DNA from: Plectosphaerella cucumerina
Lineage: Eukaryota; Ascomycota; Sordariomycetes; Glomerellales; Plectosphaerellaceae
Reading direction: 5' to 3'
Assembly (NCBI GenBank): GCA_020746995.1
Contig: JAGPXD010000006.1
Span: forward strand, 124,001-188,000
Length of the DNA stretch: 64,000 bases
Shown here: positions 35,004 through 47,700 of the stretch, one piece after another
How the letters are laid out: each line of letters opens with the position of its first letter
How positions within the stretch are numbered: position 1 is the first letter of the stretch
Made by a program: the position numbers and the translations under genes
The notes under the pieces: model-generated
The model's database searches: none
What the model saw: the letters and a program-made list of their open reading frames with translations, nothing else
What the model was told of the DNA's origin: nothing

Positions 35004-38000
35004 TCACGCAGAAGCCAAATCGCTCCGTATCCCCAGAATCATCACCTCGCCCGACCGGCATCCGATGGCTACCCTGTCCCCCTGCACACGCTGTATGCCG
35101 CCGCGATATTTCGCTGGTAACCACAACCATGGCTTCCCGTCCAACGTGATCCAAGAATCCCCACCGAAGCCGATGCCCTTTTCTCGCGACGAGAGCTTCA
35201 TCGGCAGCGCAGCTGCCGTTTTGTCGAAGGATGGCAGTGAGTAGCATCCATGTGAGGTGATGATGTCCCTGTCGTCCGGGGAAAAGCTCATCTCATACGC
35301 GACATTGCTAGTCTGCATAATGGCAAGGCAGCTTTTTGCGTCGGTGTCCCAGATCCGGACCGTTTGGTCGCGAGACCCGGACGCTAGCCTCCCAGAGTCC
35401 GAGGAGAAAGCTAACGAGGTGATAGGGTCCGTATGCCCTTCGAGAACGGCATGGCAGACTCCCGTACTGGCGTCCCAGGTCCGGATTGTCGTATCGGCGG
35501 AGCCCGAGGCGAAGAGCGTAGCTCTTGCGACACTTGGGGAGAAGACCAGTGACGTGACGGCCTCTTGGTGCCCCTCGAGGACATGCAGACAAGATTCGGC
35601 CTCGAGGTCCCAGATCAGAATCGTGTCGTCGCCACCACCAACAGCAAACAAGCTGGAATCGCAGGAATAGGCCATTGCGGAAATCCAGTGGCAGCCTCCA
35701 CATTGAAGCGCCGCTTTGTGTTGACCGGTCGCCACGTCCCAAAGCCGCACTGTCTCCGTGTCTTCGAAATGAGTGGAAGCCATAGTTGTCAAGTCGGGCG
35801 AAAACAGGACCACGTCCATTCCTGCGCTCATTGTGATTTCCTCCACGCAGGTCCATGATTGAGTGTCCCATAAGCGGCTTGTCCCGTCTCGAGCAGTCGA
35901 CACAAGTCTTGTTGAGTCGCGAGAAAAGGCGGTCCACAAGACTGCTTGTCCGTGGCCTCGGAGTACCGCCTGAGGTTCTCCTGTCTTGGTACTCCATATC
36001 CTGACCGTCGTGTCTTCCGACGACGAGGCCAGGAAACGTGAATTGTGTGCGAAGGCCACAGAGGTGACGGGGCGGTCGTGGCCACTAGGTGATCCCTGTT
36101 GAAGAAGTTCCACGGCATTCCAGACTCGAATTGTACCGTCGTCACCGCAAGATGCCACCAAATGACCCGAAGCGACAGCTACCGCCTGAATCAGATCTCC
36201 ATGGGCCTGTATGTTCGATATGGGCTCTCCCGAGTCGACGTCCCAAAGAAACATCGATCCGTTCGCAGAGGCTGAGGCCAGAAGCTTGACCGAAGAGAAT
36301 ATGAATGCGGCCGACGTGATCTCGGACTTCTGACCCTTGAGAACTCTTTGACAGTCTCCGGTATTTGCATCCCAGCATCGAATCGTTGAATCGCAGGCTG
36401 CAGTGACCAGTACGGTGGCGTCTCTCGAAAAGGCCACCGAGTTGACTCGCGCCCGGTGACCTTCAAGAACAAACAGACAATTTCCAGATGCAGCGTCCCA
36501 AAGTCGAGCCGTATTGTCATAGGAACCTGACAGTAGTTTCTTGTTGTTTGGGGAGAATCTGACGCTCTCGATCCGATGCTGATGGCCTTTCAGCGTCACG
36601 TTACATGTTCCGCTTCGGGTGTCCCAGAGCCGGACATTCCCATCGTCTGAGCCCGAGAGCAGCATCTTCGAGTCAAGGGATAAACGGATGGTCCTGATGT
36701 AGTCCAGCTTGTTGTGTTCGATTCTCGATGTGCATTGTCCTGTTCGAATGTTCCATAGGAGGATCGAACTGCTAGACGTGGCGGCAAGAATTTTCGAATC
36801 GTGCGAGAAATCTAGAGAGCGGACCCCATTGATTTCGCCATCGTACAAAACTGTCTTGCAGTCGTCAGTGGAAGTCTCCCATATTCGAATAGTTCCGTCT
36901 CGTGCGCCAGAGGCAAGCAGTTTCGAGTTGCGTGAAAATGCAACGCACGACACCGGGCCCGTGTGACCCTCAAGAACAGCTTGACAGGCATCCCACCGGA
37001 AGTTGACTTGGGGACACAGAGATAACCAGGGCGGGATGCGGTCGGAGAACAGCGTTCTAACAGGCATGAGTATTGGAGCGAAGGCCAAGGCTGACGAATA
37101 GACCTGCAATGGTGTGTTTTCGATCGCCGAGAAGCTCGATCTGACAAAGCGGAGGGCGTCGACGATGAACTCAGGCAACTCCGCCGTCATATTTGACTGC
37201 TTATTCTAGTAGACCGTGTCAGCGACATTTCAGGCGCGATATGCGATATTCCACCCACCTTCTCCCAGAAGCGCAGTGGCCGCAGTGCTGCTGAACATTC
37301 TCTTGCACACCCCATCAAGCTCAGTGCCTCCAGCCAGTGAAGCAAATGCTCTTTCAAAAAGGCATAAACAAGATCGCAACACTCCTCGTCGAATTGCCCG
37401 TAAAAATCCCAGTGATGTGCCCAGAACCGACAGGCATAGATCAGCTCCGGCGACAAGATGGTCTTGAGGTGTTGCTCGTCGATGTCATCTCGTCGCATGC
37501 CAGGAAACGTCAGGCCTGCCATATTCCGTCGGAGATGACGTCGCATGACACGGAGACAGCTTTCTGCAAGAACTCGATGGGCGTGGCTTTGGTCCACCCA
37601 GAAGGGATTGACCTCTTTCTGAGATGGGTCGACGAGGTAGTCCCGGAAAGAAAGGTGCAGGGGCCGCACCGGCGATTCGTCGTCAGCGATACGAAGAACT
37701 GAATGGAGGAGATCGAGCCTGCTGTCAATGGTGTCGCGCGGGAGGTCCAGAAGAGCAGATAGGCTAGACGGGGAGAGAGGTTCAGCGAGTGTGATGATGG
37801 AGCCGACCACTGCGACAAATTGTTCGATAATGAGCGGTCTCTCTGCATTTGGAACATTGATAAACTGCGCGTCAAGGACAGGGCCGTACGTCTGGTTCAG
37901 CTGGGAGCCATGGCTTGCCGAGTAGGCCACCACTCTCGCCAGCTGTCCTGCCGGACTGCCGTATCTGTAGTCGCCGACGAACCGACATAGTGTGGCGGCG

Positions 38001-39350
38001 AAAATGAAGAGAGGCTTCGCCCTCTCCGCCAGGGTACTGATCACGGTGAGGCCAGGCCAGTCGGTAGGTAGCTGGCGCGAGTCGCTGACCCTCTCGTTGA
38101 AGTTTGACCTGATTGTATCGAACTGGCTGTTGAAGAAGACGATCAAGTCATGCATGACGATTTCTGCCGGCATATCGTGCAGTACCAGATCCTGGAAGGC
38201 TCCCTGGACTCGGCTAAACCCAAGGCGAATGGGTAGATCTGGCCGGCTCGTGACGAAGAATCGTAGCTGTGATCGGAGTGTGGTTGCACTCGACAACACG
38301 CGTATGAGTAGGTGAATATCGTCGTCACGCTCGCACTCATCGAGTGCATCAATGACGAAGACGAGGCGGGTAGGTGCTGTCGGACGCGCTAGGATTGCAG
38401 CCAAGGGCCCCCTGATGAGCTTGTCGAACTGTTCCTGGATGGTCTTGTCGGCGATTGCTGAATCTGCCTTCATCGCGGCTTGAATTAACGCCCCGATGCC
38501 AGGCACCCTTCCTGCGAGTTGGTAGGCGAGGGTAGGTATGAACCTCCCGAGGTGGCTGCGGTTCGACTCGCCCCTTTTGAAGAAGAAAGTTGCCCCTAGA
38601 GTACCAGATGCCGAAGAAGAGCGAGCCACTGTGCGCGAGATTGTCGACTTCCCGGTGCCCGCCATGCCGTTGAGCCAGAAGATGGCCTTTGAATCTTGCC
38701 CGTCAACCCATCGTGACACGTCGCGAAGAAGATCCACCCTTGTCTCCGGTAGGCACGTCGCATTGTGTTCTTCTGCGTGAGAATCGAAGGCTGCCCCTTC
38801 AGCGACAAGAAGCTTCTCAAGTACGGTATTGCAGGACAAGTTTCTGAGCAAGTACCTCCTGCAGTGAAACGGGTCGATACGTTAGCATTGTGTTTGCCTC
38901 ACGGAAAACTGCGTAGCAGAAACTTGAGACAAACGTCTGATCGACGCTCAATGCAAGAGCGATGAGTTCTCGGTGGTGAGCCAGATTGGCGATTGTCTTC
39001 TCAATGGCTTTGCTCTTGTAAGGCCATTCGAGGGCCCGCCTGCCAAAGGGACGCATCGTCGAGTGATCATCTCGGAGAACCTGATTAAGCTCCTCAAGTG
39101 TCTGGACCGCATCTTCCAGGGCGGAGTACAACTCCTTCGTTGCTTCCAGAGCGTCGTCCCCGGGTCCGTCGACGAGCTGCTTCACCTGATGAGCAGTTGC
39201 CGAGGTCAATGTGACTTCAGCAGAGAGCTTTCGAATGTCGTCCTTGGCGGACTTCACCTTGAGCAGATAGTCTCCGCACAGGTTGAGGACCTTGGCCGCT
39301 ATTTCGATGACGGAGAGGGCGCTAGCAGCGATCGCAAAGGCTTCGGCCAT
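35004..39350 (-). CDS. STAND receptor: fungal N-terminal domain, NACHT NTPase, WD40 repeats
   Basis: Three exons: 39350-38935, 38858-37259 and 37196-35004; introns 76 and 62 nt, GT-AG; 1,402 residues. The N-terminal 140 residues (M-A-E-A-F-A-I-A-A-S-A-L-S-V...) match the helical fungal N-terminal domain of STAND proteins (PF17111 type). NACHT follows: F-W-L-N-G-M-A-G-T-G-K-S-T (Walker A at 203-211) and V-F-V-I-D-A-L-D-E-C (Walker B). The C-terminal half is a WD40 array: I count 13 clear repeats ending L-W-D/I-W-D, plus a degenerate closing part with W-L-W-L-P and V-A-I-G-C-R-S-G. Such proteins work as NLR-like sensors in fungal non-self recognition and programmed cell death; the ligand is unknown. 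All parts are in frame and motifs intact. WD repeats differ clearly from one another at DNA level, so they are not the near-identical type under concerted evolution. Confidence 0.93.
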
Positions 39351-39746
39351 ATCGAGAGATGGCCACCCCTGGCGTAAGGCTAGGCATCCATGCGAAAGGA
39401 GAGGAGGGGACTCAAACCACCTCATGCGAAGCGGGGAAGTTGAGATGGGAGCCTGTTGTCATGGCTTACATAATCATGGGCAAGAGGCAGCACCTGCATT
39501 GCCCAGCCATCAGGCGTGCGATCCAGGGTTGGAAGGCTGTGGCTGCAGGCTGAATGAAACCCTGATGGTACCTGTTCACAGCGTGAGATTAGCAAGTTTA
39601 CATAGTAAGGTAGCATGCATGGTGTCAAGACCTTGCCCTTCTGCTACGCATTGGGCAATTGCATGAAAATAAGCATTTAAATTAAGTGCATTCCTCGTCT
39701 AGGGAGGTATAAACCAGTCCGATCCATGAATATCGCAAGGGCAAAT
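39351..39746. other. Intergenic: STAND gene promoter and 3' end of ATRR gene
   Basis: 396 bp between two tandem minus-strand genes. AT-rich patch at 39655-39690. No feature recognised. Confidence 0.45.
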
Positions 39747-42700
39747 CTAGATGGGCTCGTCGCGCGGCTCGATCAGAACCTCATTGACAGCGACGTGCTC
39801 CGGCTGGCAAACAGCATAAACGATGGACGAGGCAACATCCTCGGCATCCAGAACCTTCGCGCCCGTGGGCTCGCCGTACTTCTTGATGGCCTCGGCGTCG
39901 GTCGACATGCCCAGGAGCTCGGTGGCGGTGTTACCAGGCTGGATGGACGTAACGCGCAGGCCGGTGCCGGCCGTCTCGACACGCAGAGCCTGGAGAGTAG
40001 CTTCGACGAAGAACTTGCTGGCCGAGTAGACGCCAAGGCCGGGGAAGACCTTGCGGCCGGCGTCAGAAGAGATGGCGACGATGTGGCCGGCGCCGCGGGA
40101 AAGCATGCCGGGCACGGTAGACGAGAGGCAGTGCAGGAGACCCTTGCAGTTGACGTCGACGGTGCGCTCCCACTCGTCCGTCTGCACGTTGGCCATCATG
40201 GTGAAGTACATGACGCCGGCGCAGCTGACAAGAATGTCGACGGGGCCGAGCGTCTCGGCAGTGGTGGTCATGAGGGACTCGACCTGCTTCTTGTCCGTCA
40301 CGTCCGTCTTGTGGATCAGCACCTTACCGCCGAAGCCGACGAGCTTGCGCTTGACGCCTTCGAGTGCATCGGTACGGCGGGCGGCGAGAGCGATGTGCGC
40401 TCCCTCCTTGGCAAGACCGGCAGCCACAGCGGCGCCGATGCCGGAGGAGGCGCCAGTGATGACGGCAACCTTGCCGGCCAGGCGGCCCTTGTTGATCTTG
40501 GACGTGGTGCCGTTGCCCTCAAGGCGGCGAGGGGGGCGGGACAGCCAGCCGCGAGCGTAGAAGTGGCGAGTGTACGTCTCGAGGAGCGCGCTGTCGATCT
40601 GGGGGCGGTGCAGACCGTACAGTGCGAGGGCAGGCCTCGTAGCGTCGTCCTTAAGGACGGTGACCGACTGCAAGGCCTCGACGGTGGGCATGCCGCCGCG
40701 AAGAATGTCGACGGTGAAGGGCTCGTCACGGACCTTGCCGCTGGCCCGCTTCTCGTTCCAGAGGGACACCCAGTCGTCCCAGGGCAGGCGGGCGGTGGAG
40801 TAGCCGAGCTCGTTGAGGCTGTTGAAGAGGGCGCTGGCTGAGACGGGGTTGGGGTCGCCCAGGTGGTACATGAGCTGGTCGGTATCGGTGTGGTTGGCCA
40901 GCGTGATAATGGCCTCGGTCACAAAGTCGGCAGGGGTCATCTCGGCGAACCATCCGTCCACGTTGGGCGCGTGTCCCAGCTGCAGCGACTCGACGACGAG
41001 GGCATTGAGCAGGTCGTACGTGTTCGTTGACCCTGTCGCGCTGTGACCGCTGATGGTTCCGGGGCGGTAGATCTTCACGGGCATGCCACGGCGGGCGGCC
41101 TCGACGACAAGCTTCTCGGCAACCCACTTGGTTTGGCCGTAACCGTCGAGGAGCTTCTCAGGCACATCCTCAAGGTCCACCATGGCGTCCTCAGACCATC
41201 CCTCGACCGAAGGCGTTAGCACACCGTTAGTCGAGATGTGGTGCAGAGTCGCGCCGCTGAGAGACGCCAGGCGCAGGATCTCCCTAGTTCCACCGACGTT
41301 GGGGTTCCTCAGGGCGGCGTAGGGGTACACCAGGTTGACGGTGGCCGCGGCGTGAATGATGACCTCGATCCTCGACGAGATGTCTTTGAGCACCTCCTCC
41401 GAGAGTCCAAGGCGCTTCCGGGACAGGTTGCCGGGCAGAACTTCCATCCTCTCTAGCATGGAGTCCTCCCAGAGACCGAGATCAATCAGGTTCTTGCGAA
41501 TTCGCGCAATACCGCCGGGGGCGCAGTCGTCATTGGGGTCAGTGAAACGGACGAGGCAGACGATGGTGGCCGTAGTGTGCTCAATCAGTGACTTGAGGAG
41601 GAAAGCACCCAGGTAGCCAGTGGCACCGGTAAGCAGCACGGTCTTGGCGTCGCTGAGCTGGCGCATGGGCGTGCCGTTGGACTTAATGTCTTCGGGAAGC
41701 TCGCAGTCGGCACGCAGGACAGCTGGGAGATCGGCCTGCACGGCGGCAGTGTGGCCGTCACGGGCGGCGCTGATGGCGTCGATGTGCCCCTGAAGCGTTG
41801 GGGTACCGGCGAGAGGAGCCAAAGGCACTGGGAATCCAAACTCCTTGCTAAAGCGGTTGGCAAGGTCGGCAAGAACCAAGGAGTGGCCGCCAATATCGAA
41901 AAAGTCATGCTCCTCCTTGATGGCGCTGGCGGGCATGTTGAGAGCGGCAGCCCAGAGCTTGATCACAGTCTCCAGCTTGATCTTGGTGTTCTGCTCCGTC
42001 TTGACCCCGTTCGTCTGTGCCTTGGGCGTGGGAGGTGCAGGAAGCGCCTTGAGATCGATCTTGCCGGAGACACCATGGGTGGGGAGCTCCTTCATCTCGA
42101 CCCAGAGGGCGGGGATCATGTAGAGGGCCAGGTGAGACGCAAGAGCCCGCCTGGCAGCAGGGCTGTAGCCGGACTCGTCAATGACGAGGTCGGCGCGATC
42201 CCTCTTGTCGTCGTTGTCACGAACGACGTAGGCAACGAGCTGCCTCTCCAGGCCGTCACCGTGAGAGCTCACAGCGCAGTCCCTAACTGCCAGATGCTTG
42301 ACGATGGCGTTCTCGACGGCACCCGGCTGGACAGTGTAGCCACGGGTCTTGATCATGCCACCGGCACGTCCAGTGATCTCAAGGAGACCAGAGGGAAGAA
42401 TGCGGGCCAGATCGCCAGTCTTGTACATGCGAGCACCCTCCTTCTTGGAATAGGGGTCTGGCGTGAAAGCCTTGGCAGTCGTCTCGGGTAGGTTAAGGTA
42501 GCCCCTAGCCAGGAGCTCGCCACCGACGTACAGCTCACCACTTACGTTGTTGCCAACGCGGTTGCCCGACTCATCCAGAATGTAGATGTGCTCAGGGTCC
42601 ATGGGCTGGCCGACAGGGCAGACGCGTGCCTCCAAGTCGACAAAAGTGCTGATATCACCAGCGGCGACCTCGTGAGTCTCGCTAGCGCTGTAAACGTTCA

Positions 42701-43604
42701 GCAGCCTCGTCTCAGGCAGCGCCTTCAGGCCACGACGGCAGAGATCGGTTGTGACGACCTCGCCGTTGAGCCACAGAGATTTGAGATCGGGCAGACGCTT
42801 GCCGAGATCGGGGTATCGAGAAAGAACAGTGGAAAGAAGAGTGGGCGTCATGAGGGTATCGGTGATGCGACGAGAAGCGAGCAGGCTGACGAGGGCTGTA
42901 GGATCGTAACTGGCGCTGTCCGGAATGGCAATGACCGTTGCACCGCGGAGCAGGGGCCGCAACATCTCCCAGACGAAGAAGACATTGCACGCCACCCGGT
43001 CTTCGGGCTTGAGATCGCTCAGCTGGAAACGTAGCTCATATGAGCGCACCGCCGCTCTGTGGGGGTTCGCGATACCCTTGGGCTGGCCCGTTGTGCCTGA
43101 CGAGTAGGAAACAAAGGCCAAGCGATCGAGGTCGTCCGAAGCGGGGAGAGCCGGGAGCTCGGCGTCGCCGTTGTGGCCAGCATGACCGTTTGACTTGGTC
43201 AGGCTCTCTGGCTCATCAATGATGATGACTGGGACATCTGACTTGATGTGGTCGGCATGGGCCCTCTGGGTGATGACGACGGCGGGCTTCGCGTCGTTGA
43301 CAACGTCTCTCAGGAGGCCAGAAGGGTAGGCCAGCTCGAGGACAAGGAAGGCACCTCCGGCGCGGAGAGCAGCCAGCGAGGCCACAACGTAATCCGCACT
43401 CCTGTTCATCAGGATGCCGACGAGGCTATCACGGGTGACGCCATGTTGTCGGCGAAGGTAATCTGCCAGAGTGCTTGTCTCGCGGTCTAGCTCGGCGTAG
43501 GTCAGAGTCCGAGACTCATCCTCCAGGGCGACAGCATCGGGGGTCGCCTTGGCCTGGCCTTCGAAGAGGGCGGCCAAGTCCTTGTTGATATCAATGATGG
43601 TCAT
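39747..43604 (-). CDS. ATRR: NRPS-like A-T-R-SDR enzyme, probable glycine betaine reductase
   Basis: Single exon, 1,285 residues. Adenylation domain (1-520): V-S-Y-S-S-G-T-T-G-Q-P-K-G at 165-177, an A5-like Y-S-A-S-E-T near 305, G-R-A-G-G-M-I-K-T-R-G later. Carrier domain: F-F-D-I-G-G-H-S-L near 570, whose serine takes phosphopantetheine. Thioester reductase: T-G-A-T-G-Y-L-G near 660 and G-Y-G-Q-T-K near 821. C-terminal short-chain dehydrogenase: T-G-A-S-S-G-I-G near 1050 and Y-S-A-S-K near 1195. This four-domain order is that of Aspergillus ATRR, which reduces glycine betaine through betaine aldehyde to choline with NADPH. No condensation domain. Assignment to betaine rests on domain order and length; the substrate pocket was not checked. 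No other choline gene adjoins it. Confidence 0.92.
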   Translation of the reverse strand: MTIIDINKDLAALFEGQAKATPDAVALEDESRTLTYAELDRETSTLADYLRRQHGVTRDSLVGILMNRSADYVVASLAALRAGGAFLVLELAYPSGLLRDVVNDAKPAVVITQRAHADHIKSDVPVIIIDEPESLTKSNGHAGHNGDAELPALPASDDLDRLAFVSYSSGTTGQPKGIANPHRAAVRSYELRFQLSDLKPEDRVACNVFFVWEMLRPLLRGATVIAIPDSASYDPTALVSLLASRRITDTLMTPTLLSTVLSRYPDLGKRLPDLKSLWLNGEVVTTDLCRRGLKALPETRLLNVYSASETHEVAAGDISTFVDLEARVCPVGQPMDPEHIYILDESGNRVGNNVSGELYVGGELLARGYLNLPETTAKAFTPDPYSKKEGARMYKTGDLARILPSGLLEITGRAGGMIKTRGYTVQPGAVENAIVKHLAVRDCAVSSHGDGLERQLVAYVVRDNDDKRDRADLVIDESGYSPAARRALASHLALYMIPALWVEMKELPTHGVSGKIDLKALPAPPTPKAQTNGVKTEQNTKIKLETVIKLWAAALNMPASAIKEEHDFFDIGGHSLVLADLANRFSKEFGFPVPLAPLAGTPTLQGHIDAISAARDGHTAAVQADLPAVLRADCELPEDIKSNGTPMRQLSDAKTVLLTGATGYLGAFLLKSLIEHTTATIVCLVRFTDPNDDCAPGGIARIRKNLIDLGLWEDSMLERMEVLPGNLSRKRLGLSEEVLKDISSRIEVIIHAAATVNLVYPYAALRNPNVGGTREILRLASLSGATLHHISTNGVLTPSVEGWSEDAMVDLEDVPEKLLDGYGQTKWVAEKLVVEAARRGMPVKIYRPGTISGHSATGSTNTYDLLNALVVESLQLGHAPNVDGWFAEMTPADFVTEAIITLANHTDTDQLMYHLGDPNPVSASALFNSLNELGYSTARLPWDDWVSLWNEKRASGKVRDEPFTVDILRGGMPTVEALQSVTVLKDDATRPALALYGLHRPQIDSALLETYTRHFYARGWLSRPPRRLEGNGTTSKINKGRLAGKVAVITGASSGIGAAVAAGLAKEGAHIALAARRTDALEGVKRKLVGFGGKVLIHKTDVTDKKQVESLMTTTAETLGPVDILVSCAGVMYFTMMANVQTDEWERTVDVNCKGLLHCLSSTVPGMLSRGAGHIVAISSDAGRKVFPGLGVYSASKFFVEATLQALRVETAGTGLRVTSIQPGNTATELLGMSTDAEAIKKYGEPTGAKVLDAEDVASSIVYAVCQPEHVAVNEVLIEPRDEPI

Positions 43605-44709
43605 TGCAGCAGGTGGGGTTGTGATGCCGTGATGCCGATGAGTTGCCGATGAGGTTGCCGTCCGGGTATGTAGTGGAAGGTGTAGTTAAGGCAGGCAACG
43701 AGGGGCGTTCAACGGCGGTGATGACCTCGAAGTAGGATGTGGGCGTAAGATGAACCTTGGACGACGGCCTGGCTTGTGAAATAAGGGGCGACTTCCAGGT
43801 GGTGAAGTGGTCAGAAAGGATCCTGAAGTGAAGATCCAGTATGGCAATGGGTCACGAGACCGGGGTCGCGGCCAATTGACATGTGCCTTCCCTCTCGTTC
43901 CCCAACGAAATGCGCAGCCAAGGTCACCCGAAGTTGGAAGTTAAACACGGGGGCTCCAGTTGTGCCTGCCCCGGCCGAAATCCGGCGCCTGCCCTGTCCT
44001 GCCCTATCCAATCTCGTGGGCGATAAAAACGGGCAGGTTCAGACGAGCCCGAAGCTTCCTCCGACTTCCAGGGCCTAGGCAAGGACACTAGCCCCAAAGT
44101 GGCGATAATCGAGATTTCTTAGCCTCCCGTGGCTGCATGCGCTGAACTGGTTGGCGCTCGATGAGCTTCGGGAACCAGCTTTTTGTCCACACAACATGCC
44201 CACTCCGCGGGGGATGGGGGCAAAGGTGGGCGGGAAGGCAGATCAACATGGACATGAGGGGGGCGTCAAGGCGTGGTCGTCCCGTCACGCTTGCGTCGTC
44301 AGTATCAGTAGTACGTAAAGTTCGCCTGCCAGCGCTGTCGGGGCAAATCGGACAGCGACCCAATGCTTGGACGGCAGGTCCAGGCCATGCAGTGGAACCC
44401 GAAGGAGTGGGTGTGAGCCCCCACGCTTCAGCTGTGCCACTGAGGTCAGGGGCCACTGGTAGCGGGCTTATCGGGTGCTTGATAAGGGAGGTATACGCGG
44501 GGCAGTTGTGGCTGACGAGTAGGAGCTGAGCCACTGCTCCAGCCACGTACAGAAAAACGGCGCCGCCGGGCTGATAAGATAAGCGGAGCTGCAGCAAAAA
44601 AATATCGAGGCGGAAAGCACGACCAACGATGCCATCTCCGTGTGCCTGCGAATAGCAACGTCGGTCGACCGGAGCACATTACACTCGAGGCACGACTTCT
44701 ACCGCCACA
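43605..44709. promoter_or_regulatory. Divergent promoter region of ATRR and UTP21
   Basis: 1.1 kb between divergent start codons. Likely contains both promoters. No supported gene or RNA. The UTP21 side has an A-rich stretch (CAAAAAAATATC) about 110 bp upstream of its ATG. Confidence 0.5.
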
Positions 44710-47700
44710 ATGCCTCACTCCGAACCCGAAGGACCGCTGGTCAAACGCCAGAAACTCAATGTAGCCGCCAAGGCCTCGGCCGCGGCGAAGCAGGGCTCAC
44801 GCATCTTTGCGCCCTTCAGGGTGCGCCTCCCACAACCTCTACCCTTCCTCCCGTGTCTCATAGCTAACGCCCTGTCTCCAAGACCGTTGGACTCGTCTCT
44901 CCGACAAACATCCCATTCACTTCGATCCCCCTCGGAAAGACGACCTTCCAGATCACCACCTCGGTTGGCCGAGCTCTACAAACATACGACCTGAAGCGCG
45001 GTCTTAACCTCATCTTCGTCACGCGGCCCCAGACCCCGGCCGATATTACGGCAACGCTTGCATGGAAGGAAAAGGTCTTCGCTGCATGGGGAGATGCTAC
45101 CAAGGGCGAGCAGCAGGGCTTCTGGGCCTTCCAGCGCGGAAAGAAGGCCGAGGAGCTTCAGCTCCCCGTCGACCTCGACGAACCTATCCGTCAGATCCTA
45201 ATCTTCGGTTCTTGGATCGTCGGATGCGGTCTCACGAGGATCGAAGTTTGGAAGTCCTCCACCCTGGAGCACTACACCACTCTGCACACCGCCGCCAGCA
45301 AGAACGGCGACAACGAGATCACCGGCGGCATTACCAACATGCCCACCTACCTGAACAAGATTTTCGTCGGTCGTAAGGACGGCTGGGTCGAAATCTGGAA
45401 CATCAGCACGGGCAAGCTCATCTACACCATCCTGCCCCCGACCAAGGAGAGCGGTGCCGTCACCTGCATGCAGCCATCGCCCGCGCTTTCTCTGCTGGCC
45501 ATTGCGTACGCCCAGGGCACTTTGATCATTCACAACGTGCTCACCGACAAGTCTGTGATTCAGCTCGTCGCTGGCCACGAGGACGAGCCTGTCACCGCCA
45601 TTTCTTTCCGCACCGACGGCATGGGTGCCGGCCACGATGGACGCAAGGATGGCATCATGGCAACTGCCACATCGTCTAGCGGCGACGTCACGTTCTGGGA
45701 CCTCAACGGCGGTGGAAGGATCACAGGTGTCCTGCGCAGCGCCCACAACCCCCCAGCCACGCATGGCGCTGTTGTCCGAGGCGGTGTCAGCAAGATTGAG
45801 TTCCTCACCGGACAGCCCGTCATCGTCACGGGTGGCCTGGACAATTCGCTCAAAACATGGATGTTTGACGAGGTTCCATTCTCGCCCGTTCCGCGCATTC
45901 TCCACCAGCGCAGCGGCCACGCCGCACCGGTTCAGTGCCTCCAGTTCCTGCCCACCGATTTCGAGGGCTCCGACGGCGGCAACAAGTGGCTTCTCAGCGG
46001 AGGACAGGACCGCAGCCTGTGGGGCTGGAGTCTGCGCCGCGACGGTCAGAGCACCGAGATCAGTCAGGGCAACATCCGCAAGCAGGCCAAGAAGCATGGC
46101 ATCCTCTCCGCCAAGACCATGGAGCACGGCCCGACCACGACGCTGGAGGACCTCAAGGCCCCCGAGATTACCTGCATCGCCAGCTCACTCAACCGCGACG
46201 GAGGCATCGGCGCCATTCCGGGCAAGCAGCCCATCTGGCAGAAGTCTCGGGACGGAAAGAAGCAGGTGGCCGCCGAGATTAGCGGCTCCACGGGCTGGGA
46301 GAGCGTCGTCACGGCGCACAAGGGCGACGCCTACGCGAGGACCTGGTTCTGGGGTCGCAAGAAGGCGGGTCGCTGGGCGTTCCCCACGGGCGACGGCTCC
46401 AACGTGTCGACCGTGGCCATCAGCCCCTGCGGCACCTTTGCGGTGGTCGGCTCGGTCGAGGGCGGCATCGACATGTACAACCTCCAGTCGGGCATCCACC
46501 GACAGCGGTTCCCATCCAAGCTCACGCCGGCCCAGGCCCGCCAGCTGAAACTGCAGCAGCTCAAGCAGGCGGACGACGTGATCCACCTGCATTCGGCGTC
46601 AGAGACGCCCTTCCTGCCCGGCACCGGCAGGCACACCAAGAGCGTGACGGGCATCATTGTCGACTCGATGAACAAGAATATTGTCTCGTGCTCGCTGGAT
46701 GGCAAGATCAAGTTCTGGGACTTCCTTACCGGCAGGCTGATGCACCAGATAGACTGGGCTCCCATGGTGGGCGTCATTGGAGGCCGCTACCACGCGGCCA
46801 ACGACCTGATGGCATTTGCCTGCGACGACAACTCGGTGCGTGTGGTGGACATGGAGACCAAGAAGACAATCCGTGAGTTCTGGGGCTGCGATGGCAAGAT
46901 CAACGATTTCTGCTTCTCCAACGACGGACGGTGGATCATCGCGGCATCGGAGGATTCGGTCATCAGGATCTGGGACCTGCCGACCAGCCACCTCATCGAT
47001 GCCATTCGGTTGGAGAAGCCCTGCACGGCGCTGGCCATGTCATCGACGGGCGAGTTCCTGGCCGCAACGATCCAGGGCGAGCTTGGTGTCACGGTTTGGA
47101 CGAACAAGACACTGTACAAGCACGTCCCCACGAGGCAGATCTCCGAGAAGGAGGTGGCGACCATGGCGGCACCCACAACTTCGGGAGAAGACGGCGCGGG
47201 TCTTGTGGACGCGGCGTTCGAGGAGGAGAACGCGGACGAGGACGAGACCATTGTGGCACCCACGATCGAGCAACTGACCGAGGACATGGTGACGCTGAGT
47301 TTGGTGCCCAAGAGCAGGTGGCAGACGCTGCTGCACCTCGACCTCATCAAGCAGCGCAACAAGCCTACCGAGGCACCCAAGGCGCCAGAGAAGGCGCCCT
47401 TCTTCCTGCCCGCGGTCGGCGCCAACAAGAAGATCAACGCGGTCGAGACGGCACCCGCTTCTGGCGAGACAGAGGCTGCCTCCGGGTCGAGAATCACAAA
47501 GTTCGAGCAGAGCCGGCACCAGGAGGTGTTTGGCAGCAAGCTCATGGACGGAGCGGAGACGGGCGACTGTACGTGATCGACCTAATTTTCCCCGATGCAT
47601 GACGACCCCTGCTAACATGCATAGACAATGACTTTATCGATCATCTCAAGGGCCTGTCGCCTTCGTCGGCAGATCTGGAGCTGCGGTCCCTGTCGATCGG

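Noticed and set aside
39747..43604. ATRR-like gene as the core of a secondary-metabolite cluster
   Set aside because: Neighbours are a STAND receptor and UTP21; no tailoring, transporter or regulator genes adjoin, and the domain order fits primary choline metabolism.
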